Shown here: positions 56,075 to 64,000 of the stretch, in pieces
Layout: each line of letters begins with the position of its first letter
Numbering within the stretch: the first letter of the stretch is position 1
NCBI GenBank assembly: GCA_963682055.1
Contig: OY821740.1
Location: 14,036,814 to 14,100,813, forward strand
Reading direction: 5' to 3'
DNA: 64,000 bases
Source: Primula veris
Lineage: Eukaryota; Streptophyta; Magnoliopsida; Ericales; Primulaceae
Position numbers and translations under genes: made by a program
Notes under the pieces: model-generated
Told to the model about the DNA's origin: nothing
Databases searched by the model: none
What the model saw: only the letters and a program-made list of their open reading frames with translations

Positions 56075-58012
56075 GGGGCTGTCAGAGCCCATTTTGATTT
56101 TTGTGATACCTTAATTTATTTATTTTAAAATCAGTTTAATAAAACGTGAATAAAAGATTCCAAGTCAACGTCATATCTTATTTTTATTTATTTAACTTTT
56201 TAATTTATTTCACCCAATTTCATTATAAAATAAATAACTTTAACATCACTTCATTACAGTTCATTTATCTACAAAATAAATAAATTTACTCACTCTATCA
56301 CACTATTAATTAATACATTCCTCTGTTTTTTTTCCACTCAAACTAAATACAAAATTAAAATATTTTATAATCATAATATTATATCAAGTTAACATTTTCA
56401 AGTAATTTATATTTTGCCCTTTTTTATATATTAATTTTGTTACTTCTGAGTAAATAATTAAATTGTCTTCAAAAACCCTACACGTCATTATTTTCTTCCG
56501 TGATTTCAAATAGTACGTCCGTGATTTTTTTAATTCGTGCTTGATTTTATTTCAAATAGTACGTTCGTGATTTGAAATTCGTGATTTACTTTGTTAACTA
56601 TTTACTTTCAGGGGATATAAGTATTTACTCAGAAATAACAAATTTAATAAATAAAAAAAATACAAAATATAACTTACTTTAAAGTGTTAACTTGATAGAA
56701 TATTATGATTATGAAATATTTTAATTTTGGGTTTAATTTGAGTGGGAAAAAAAGTAGAAGAATGTATTAAGTAGTAGTGTGTGTGATAGATTGGTTAGAG
56801 TTATTTATTTTGTAGATAAATGAAGTGTAATGAGGTAGAATGAATTGGTGTTATGATTATTTATTTTGTAATGTAATTGATAGAACACAAAAGTTAGACC
56901 CAAATAATGCACGAAGACATTTGTCAACATTCTATGACGCATAAATGCCAATAAATAGCCCAGTATCTTCACTGAGAAAAGGATCTGAAAAATATAGAGA
57001 GAGATAAAAGAGAGAAACTTGTCAGACGTTATCTCACTAGAAAGCAAACCGAGATTAACTGAAGACCGAGCACCGAAGACAAAGAGAAAGACCAAGATTA
57101 AGATTAAATTGTAGACCAAGCATGTGTAATAATAAATTGTAATTTGAGCAAGATTAAACACCGAGTAATAATAAAGAACAACGAATTGTCCAATATTTAT
57201 TATCTTTTACTTATTATATTATCGTTGAAAAGCATAACGATACCGATCAAAGTTATTGCTTTATCAGTAATGGAGTGGAATAAATTTGTGTTATGGTTAT
57301 TTATTTTGTAATGGAATGTGGTGGAATAAATTTGTGTTATGATTATTTATTTTGTAGTAGAATGTAGTGGAATGAATTAGTGTTAGGGTTATTTATTTTG
57401 TAATGGAATGGAGTCGAATGAATTGGGGTTGAGGGTTATTTATTTTGGGAGGAATTCGTCGAATTTACGGACGAATCTTTTTCAAATTTCGAATTCACGA
57501 ATTTCAAATCACGGACGTACTATTTTGAAATCAAATCAAACACGAATTTAAAAAATCACGGACGTACTATTTGAAATCACGGAAGAAAATAATGACGTGT
57601 ATGGTTTTTGGAGACAATTTAATTATTTACTCGGAAGTAACAAAATTAATAAATAAAAAAGTGTAAAATATAAATTACTTGAACGTGTTAACTTGATATA
57701 ATATTATGATTATAAAATATTTTAATTTTGTATTTAGTTTGAGTGAAAAAAAAAAGCACATGATGTATTAATTAATAGTGTGATAGAGTGGGTAAATTTA
57801 TTTATTTTGTAGATAAATAAACTGAAATGAAGTGTTGTTAAAGTTATTTATTTTGTAATGAAATTGGGTGAAATAAATTAAAAAGTTAAATAAATAAAAA
57901 TAAGATATGACGTTGACTTGGAATCTTTTATTCACGTTTTATTAAACTGATTCTAAAAAAAATAAATTAAGGTCTCACAAAAACAAAATAAACGGTTAAA
58001 AAAGACTGCCCC
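56075..58012. mobile_element. Mutator-like MITE, larger relative of 1914-2800
   Basis: Ends GGGGCTGTC and, reversed, GGGGCAGTC; perfect 9-base duplication TTTAATAGT at 56066-56074 and 58013-58021. Outer arms (about 56075-56500 and 57580-58012) are long inverted copies and share most of their sequence with the arms of the 1914-2800 element. The extra middle contains a second inverted pair (ggacgtactatttgaaatc), tandem ttattttgtaatggaatg units and a nested LTR. Confidence 0.87.
56878..57266. mobile_element. Short solo LTR / TRIM nested in the MITE
   Basis: Begins TGATAGAACAC, ends GCTTTATCA (inverted TGATA/TATCA), flanked by the 5-base duplication GTAAT (56873-56877, 57267-57271). At 389 bases it is compact, as in TRIM or small LTR elements, with no ORF. 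Confidence 0.8.
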
Positions 58013-58096
58013 TTTAATAGTTAGTTCGTTACCTAGCTTATCATATATAAATTAACATACACGAATGTGTATATGTATTTGTTATATATATATATA

Positions 58097-58743
58097 TAGG
58101 AGTGATATCGGTTCGTTACCAAACTTTTTAACTACATACCGATACCGTACCAAACTAGTTTGGTTTGATAATTTTTATACCATTACCGAACCAAAAAATT
58201 CGGTATATCGAATTTTCGGTATACCAAACTATTCGGTTGGTTCGGTTCGGTTTCGGTTTTATACCAAACTTTAGAGTTTACAAGTGATGATAGAAAAATG
58301 GTGCGATTTGAAAAAAAAACATAGTAAAAAGTTTTAAAAATAGTAGATTAGAAAATTATATTTATTTATATTATTGTTACTTTTCTTGTTTCTTTGCATA
58401 AAAGAGTAAACACTAGTAGACATTTTTAATAAAATTTATAAATAAATAAAAATATTATAAGTATTCACTAGACAAAGTAATATAAGTATATTATAACAAC
58501 GTTAATAATTAAGCGTATATAAATGTTTTATTTTATTTGTCTATATAGTATATTTTAATATTTCAGTTTGAATCGGTACCATACCGAACTTACCAAACGA
58601 ATAACGAAACCGAACCGATTTTTAAAGATCGGTTCGGTTGTACCATACCGTAATGTCGGTATACCAAACTTTTGATACCGATTTGATTGGTTCGGCTCGA
58701 AAAGCGGTCGGTTGGTATAAGTCGTTAAAAAATGCCACCCCTA
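58097..58743. mobile_element. hAT-type MITE
   Basis: Ends TAGGAGTGATATCGG and, reversed, TAGGGGTGGCATTTT, with flanking TATATATA on both sides (8-base duplication, though in a TA-rich site). Subterminal ggttcggttcggtttcggt and its inverted copy (accgaaccgat) are characteristic of a common plant hAT MITE family. Confidence 0.75.
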
Positions 58744-59389
58744 TATATATATATTTATCAGGGCCTGTGCGACACCTTTCTACACCTAAGTAATACAATT
58801 TTTAGGACGCCTTTTTAACTTTGTTCTACAAAATTCATAAGAAAAAAACTACACAAAAATTATAAAATCAAAACTTCGTCACAATAAAATAAAATATTAT
58901 TTTTTATGTTACACAAAATATACCATCAAACAACGAAAGTTCTTTTTGTATTATTATAAGGTAGCAAAACGACTTATTTTGTGAAGATTTTTTATTTTTA
59001 TTTTTGTATGCCTATTCGGAAACCGATGCCTAAAAGACTTACCCTTAAACCCGCCCGATTAGTATTTTCATGCTTTTCTAAAATATCCCTGGTAAGATAA
59101 ATTTTATGCCAGTGACCAAATGTCATATGGTGGAATAATTTTTATTTTATTTATTTATTGTCTATAGGAAAATACACTTTTAAATAAGGTAGATAAGTTA
59201 AAAATCTAACAAGCTAAAGTCTAAGATCATCCGTCCGTGTCTGCTTACTCAAAACATATTTTTTATTAAAATTTGATGATTATGCTATAAAAAGTGACAT
59301 GTATCAAGAACCATATAAATTTCCTAAATTTAAGAAAACACAAAATTCACCTCATAGATGAGGAATGCATATGATTTCCTAGACTAATA

Positions 59390-59623
59390 CTCGCTCCGTC
59401 CCTAAATAAATGTCCCATACGAAAATACGTACAATTTTGACTGATAATTTTTTCATATTTAGATTGCCGGAAAAAAATATTTGAAAAGTTAATCACGTAC
59501 TTTATAGTTAGAACTATATGATGAAATTTTCAATTTTTTCATTTTGTTAATTTTGATATGAAAATTTTGATGGTTAAAGTTGCATGTATTTTCCTATGGA
59601 TATTTGTTTAGTGACGGATGGAG
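59390..59623. mobile_element. Stowaway MITE
   Basis: Ends CTCGCTCCGTCCCTAAATAA and, reversed, CTCCATCCGTCACTAAACAA; TA duplication on both sides (59388-59389, 59624-59625); 234 bases. Fits Tc1/mariner-derived Stowaway elements. Confidence 0.85.
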
Positions 59624-59769
59624 TATAATAGTAAGGGTCCACATTTTTGTGGTTGTAATATTGTTATGATTATTAAAATATAATAAAAAAATAAAAAAAT
59701 AATGTAGGGTTATTATAAGAAAATTAATAAGAAAGCTGAAATTTTATGTAAATGTAAACGGTTACTTAA

Positions 59770-60470
59770 TTCATTATAAACCACATGCTAAATCATATTT
59801 TAGAGTCGATGCGGGATAATTACTCTAACATTCTCACTCGCTCGTGGCTCGACATATAAAGGGTCCTACGAGTGGACATATTAAATGGATAGAGGTGTAC
59901 ATAACATCGTTAGGACCGCTCTGATACCAAATAGAAAATAATGATAAAGAAGAAACTGTTTTATTTTATTTTTATTAGAAAACCAATGTGATCAGATTGT
60001 TTGTTATATCACTATTTATATACAAAAGATAAATTAGAGAATGTAATCTCTCATCTATTTTAAACTAAGTTTTGATCTTCGGTAACAACCCGTATTTATC
60101 ACTTATGTTTGAAGTGTCCAAAATTAGAGGTGAGACCCAACATCGATGACCCGCTCTGATACAAAATTAGAGTACATATACCTTACTATTAATAGGTCTC
60201 GTAATGGTAAGCATGAGTAACTCTTTATAAACCGACATTATATCGATCTGAGATAATATAAACTCTAATACTCTCACTTGCTCGTATATCGAAATTTCAA
60301 GGGTCCAATGAGGGGATATAATGAACGGGTGGAGGTGAGATTCAACATCGATGTCCCGCCCTGATAGCATATTAGAGCGCATATAACTTACCACTAAAAT
60401 GGTCTCGTAATGGTAAGTATGAGTAACTCATTATAAATCACATGTTATATCATATTTTAATCGATGTGAG
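59770..60470. repeat. Degenerate three-fold repeat with tRNA-primer-like motif
   Basis: The order taaaccacatg...ttatatcatatttta, gatgcgggataatta, actctcac(t/c)tgctcg, gagg(a)gacataa...aacatcgatg, ccgctctgata recurs near 59770, 60125-60240 and 60250-60450. On the minus strand the last part reads ttggtatcagagcgg, the initiator-Met tRNA primer site of plant LTR retrotransposons, at 59918-59932. No LTR or coding part is recognised, so it is a relic or a repeat that captured that region. Confidence 0.55.
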
Positions 60471-60479
60471 ATAATTAAT

Positions 60480-61294
60480 TTAACAATATGGAGTACTATC
60501 ATGGTAGGTGGCGTAAATCTAATTGGTCTTGTGTAGCGACAAAGGCGACAACATGATCAAACTTTCGTTATAGATATGGACAATATAAAAAAAACACATG
60601 TCTCGTATAATTTCCTCATCTAAAAATATACCATGTCACAATTAGAGAAACAGGGACACATACATGAGTTTACAAATTAAAGTCAGGGAAAAACAATCAA
60701 ATTATAAAACATAAATGATTTTACAAAGTAACATCAGGAGATCACATAGTGATCAAACAACAGCATAGTCAACCCTAATGATCGTTTAACAAAAAAGTAG
60801 AATGCCATAACACAGATATACAAATTATAGGGCGGTGGAGTTGGGTGATCTAGAAAGTAAATGAACACAATATGACAGCGACGGAGGTATATATTTACAT
60901 GAATGTTAGGCACTGACAAAAAAAAAAAAAGATATACTAGCTAAAAACTAGGATGTTGCGTATTAGACTAAATGTAGGATACAAAGATAAAATAAAATTG
61001 AGTTTACTTTAAATAATGTAGACATATGTTAATGAATACTTTATTTTCGACTATCCTTATTTTTCATATACTCTCCAAAATAGTAGTATTTACAAGTCAA
61101 GATTACAAAAACATTCTTACTAATCACTAGTGACAAAAGGATAATAGTTGAAGTTGAGAAGTAGAAATAAATGTTTTGACTACTCTTGGTATGCGGATTA
61201 GTTATAATAGTAACAACACAAACAGGTACAGAGTACGGGCAGTTTGGGCAACCGCTTTATGAGTAATGGGGCAGCTCAAGCACCCAAAAAGAAA
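60480..61294. other. Gene-free stretch
   Basis: AT-rich, no recognised feature. Confidence 0.5.
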
Positions 61295-61982
61295 ATTGAA
61301 ATAAAAGAGACCCCCTGGAACTATCTGTCATTCTCAAATAACCCTATATACGATCAATCTTTTACAATTAACCCTCAACTTTTTGTTAAAATGACATCTT
61401 TTTATTCATTTGCTCGTTTTACAAATTAATTTGTTTAATATATGTGGTTTACCTATGAATACGAGTTAAGATAACAATTATTTTAAAAAATTATTAGAAT
61501 AGACTTTTTATATATATAAATATTATTTTAGTGGAACAAAAACTATATTTTCTGTCACTCAATATTAAATTACTTGACATGCATGAATATCAAATAACTA
61601 ATTATAATGAATTAAAAATCAATCATAACGGATGATCGAGCATAAATTTATACTCAATTCATCCCAAATTATAGGAAAACATTGAAAACCCAACTTGTTA
61701 AGAAAAACAAGTGAGTGGACGGGCTTATGTATGTTCATATTGCCTTCACTTTTAGTCAAATCAGGATATTTTGTTCTTGCAAGAAGGGTAATAAAGTAAC
61801 TTTATCAGTTTTTTGAGTTTTTACTTTCCAAAATGGAATAAATATCAATTAAATTTGGACAGTGGCATTAGAGGTAATTTGCAAAAGTTTGATAGCTAAT
61901 GGATGTTAATTGAAATAACTGATAGTTAGTGGGGGTTATTTGAAAATAACAAATAGTTACAGGGGGTAAATTGCATTTTAAT
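61295..61982. mobile_element. MITE with long imperfect inverted ends
   Basis: Left ACCCCCTGGAACTATCTGTC then ATTCTCAAATAACCC; right reversed ACCCCCTGTAACTATTTGTT then ATTTTCAAATAACCC: about 35 bases with four or five differences. An A-rich 9-base repeat (AAAAAGAAA) flanks loosely but is offset by two bases on the right. It looks like the Mutator-type MITE in CstF64 intron 4. Confidence 0.65.
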
Positions 61983-62059
61983 CGAAAAAGAAAAAGATGG
62001 TACTCAACTCTGTACACAACTGCGCATTACACAGTTCTACACATTTATCTATATTCATA

Positions 62060-62081
62060 ATTATATATACATATATGTGTG

Positions 62082-62124
<43 letters not shown>
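62060..62124. repeat. TATG/TA and GA microsatellites
   Basis: (ta)n/(tg)n then (ga)n of about 28 bases, about 350 bases upstream of the SERK-like start codon. GA tracts are usual in plant 5' leaders. Confidence 0.88.
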
Positions 62125-62472
62125 CTGAAAAGGCATCTTTTACGCAAGTGATAAGAGAAAAAGGGTGAAAAGTAAAAAAAAAAAGTCTTCCTTTATTTAT
62201 TAAAACAGAGAAGCAAGATTTTATTTAAAAGAAAGGATTTTTATCCACATTATCACATCATACAGATGTTTTTCTGATTTGGGTTTTGGGAGAAAATTAT
62301 AAATGTGGAGATTTGAGATACTGGGTTTTGTTTTGTAATGCTGTTTATGGGGTTTTTAGATCTGGGGATATAGATAGATACATATCTATTGCTGGAATTT
62401 GTTAATGTGATTGGTGTATAGATATAGGGTAATATTAATATTAATATTAATATATAAGGGGGTGTTAATGTT

Positions 62473-62563
62473 ATGGAGAGAGATAAAAGAAAAAGTGTGG
62501 TGAAGCTATTATGGTTTATATTTGTGCTTTTTCCACTGAGGCTTATTCTTGCTAATATGGAAG
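62473..62563 (+). CDS. Probable SERK-type LRR receptor kinase, first coding exon
   Basis: The exon encodes 30 residues plus one base: a basic start (MERDKRKSVVK), a hydrophobic signal-peptide core (LLWFIFVLFPLRLILA), then NMEG with donor GAAG|GTTTGC. In SERK co-receptor kinases the signal-peptide exon ends at (A)N(M/L)EG, followed by DALHxLR in exon 2, with the intron in that Gly codon; the fit is close. SERKs pair with receptors such as BRI1, FLS2 and PEPRs at the plasma membrane. The rest of the gene would lie past the window end, so the kinase cannot be seen and another secreted LRR protein is possible. The first intron, at least 1.4 kb, contains two more copies of this exon. Confidence 0.55.
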
Positions 62564-63215
62564 GTTTGCTACTTTTTTATTTTTTATTTTTTTTTGAGAT
62601 TAATGCTCAAGCTTTTACCCGTTATTGTGCGTTTTGTTTGTTAAAGAGAGTACTTTTTTGTTGTATAAATGCTCATTTTTGGTCTTGTTTTGATTCTCTA
62701 TATGGTTTTTATTTGTGCTATTAATGCTCAAACTTTTACTCATTAATGTGTGTCTTGTTTGTTAAAGGGAGTTCTTTTGTTGTAAAAAAATACTTAATTT
62801 TGTTGGTCTTGTTTTGATCCTCTATATTGAAGAGTCATGTTTTGATCCTCTACATGGTTTATATTTGTGGCATTTCCACTAGGGCTCATTCATGCTAATA
62901 TGGAAGGTCTGTTGGATTAATGCTCAACCGTCTACCCATTAGTGTGTGTCTTGTTTGTTATAAAGAGTACTTTTTGTTGTTGTAGAAATGCTCATCTTTG
63001 GTCTTGTTTTGATCCTCTATGCTGTATAGGTTATGTTTTGTTCCTCTATATGGTTTATATTTGTGGTATTTCCACTAAGGCTCATTCTTGCTAATATGGA
63101 AGGTTTGTTGGATTATTGGTTAAGCTTTTACCTATTATTGTGTGTCTTGTTTGTTAAAGAGAGTGCTTTTTTCTGTCAAAATGCTCATTTTTTGTCTTGT
63201 TTTGGTCCTTTGTAA
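62505..63215 (+). repeat. Triplication of the signal-peptide exon edge
   Basis: Three units share tggtttatatttgtg, ttccact, ctcatt or cttatt, and gctaatatggaagGT, ending near 62563, 62906 and 63103, followed by similar intron sequence (gcgttttg/gtgtcttgtttgttaaagag). In all three the frame W-F-I-F-V...P-L...L-I...A-N-M-E-G and the GT donor are preserved. Copy 3 also has an in-frame ATG at 63033. Confidence 0.85.
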
Positions 63216-63710
63216 TGTATAGTTTTGTTTTGATTAAAGTCTGGTTCTTGGATTGGTTATTCTGTATTGGTGAACCTAAATTATTCTCGTAATTTGCGCT
63301 TACTTTTATGTTCTATCCATATGAATTGTAATCTATTTTATTTTCCAAAATTGTAATTGAGTTTTTAGTGTCTTGATATAAGTATGGTGTATTTTAGGGA
63401 AACACGGATGCAATTTACCAATTTACCGTTGCAGCCAAGTTTTAATTTTTTGATTAATCAAATTGAAAATAGGGATAGGACAAGCTTATTCGCATGAAAC
63501 ATAAGGTGTGGCGTAAGACAGTTACCATGGTCCACTCTGATTGTGTTGTGTTTTAGTTTTTATTTGAAATAATTGAGTCTGAGAGTTAATTGAACTGATG
63601 TTGTGTTTGAATGGAAAACGAATAGGGTTTTGAGATTAATTCTCAAGGTGCTGCTATCCATACACAAGAAATGATCACCTATATATGACTAGAAGTAGTC
63701 TTGATGCTAT

Positions 63711-63748
63711 ACAGAGGAGCCAGTAGTAGGCTAAGGGACTCCATCACC

Positions 63749-63784
<36 letters not shown>

Positions 63785-63900
63785 ATAATGAGAAAAAAAC
63801 GACCTTTTATCATGTATTTTGAATTTTTGTTTATCAATTTTAACCTTTCAGCACCCTCATGATTACGGAAAAAAACAGTTCTAGTTCTGCCACTGATGCT
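63711..63900. repeat. Dispersed repeat with 35-base poly-C tract, copy 3 of 3
   Basis: gaggagccagtagtaggcta, then a homopolymer of 35 C (63750-63784), ataatgagaaaaaaacgacc, ctttcagcaccctcatgatt and ttctagttctgccactgatg. Copies 741-860 and 6985-7125 have only four or five C at the matching place. It lies in the SERK-like first intron. Confidence 0.7.
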
Positions 63901-64000
63901 ATATAATATTGGTTGTAGTTTACATTTTGGATGTAATATTATGTTTATGATGCTTGTGTTTTATCCACATATTAATCGTACAATTTTTTTTCAAGTCAGG

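Noticed and set aside
59918..59932. Primer-binding site as proof of an LTR retrotransposon
   Set aside because: No LTR end next to it and no gag or pol sequence; it was recorded as part of a repeat only.
1..64000. tRNA, rRNA or snRNA genes
   Set aside because: I read for the usual conserved boxes and saw none I could support; a covariance-model scan would be decisive.

Overview
This is nuclear DNA of a flowering plant, almost certainly a eudicot: AT-rich, GT-AG split genes (plus one probable GC-AG intron), plant-specific families (VQ protein, plant mobile domain, FAR1-like Mutator transposase, Pep-type peptide precursors), CCCTAAA telomere-type repeats and many plant transposons. The peptide precursors end in a form closer to the Solanaceae type than the Brassicaceae type, which hints at an asterid. 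I cannot name the species.

Layout. 1-1.8 kb: a J-domain gene (minus) whose exon edge is repeated in a tandem array behind it. 1.9-2.8 kb: a Mutator-like MITE. 4.3-5.3 kb: a probable old LTR. 6.3-6.8 kb: a VQ9-like protein. 10.4-14.3 kb: a two-exon sphingoid base C4-hydroxylase (minus), divergent from a ten-exon CstF64 gene at 16.6-23.5 kb (plus). 23.2-50.8 kb: a tandem segmental duplication. Each unit carries the last CstF64 exon and, on the minus strand, a small two-exon gene that I read as a PROPEP (plant elicitor peptide precursor). Unit A is about 5.5 kb. Unit B has grown to about 21.9 kb by insertions: a hAT element in the orphan CstF64 exon, a 6.2 kb palindromic Mutator-like element (MULE-1) in the PROPEP-B intron, and a 9.2 kb MULE (MULE-2) upstream of PROPEP-B. 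MULE-2 has an uninterrupted 898-codon transposase fused to an OTU-type cysteine protease domain, a broken plant-mobile-domain gene and a telomere-like array. 52.9-59.6 kb: a pile of small elements whose borders can be read from target-site duplications (solo LTR, CACTA-like, nested MULE MITE with LTR, hAT MITE, Stowaway). 62.5 kb to the end: first coding exon of a probable SERK-type receptor kinase; the rest lies beyond the window.

How the parts interact. The most interesting arrangement is MULE-1, an inverted duplication of transposase sequence, inside an intron of a putative inducible immune gene, about 2 kb from a MULE with an intact transposase ORF. Transcription through PROPEP-B would make a long hairpin against that transposase family, as maize Mu killer does for MuDR. 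A second theme is that four genes (J-domain, CstF64, CstF64/PROPEP unit, SERK-like) show duplications that include an exon edge.
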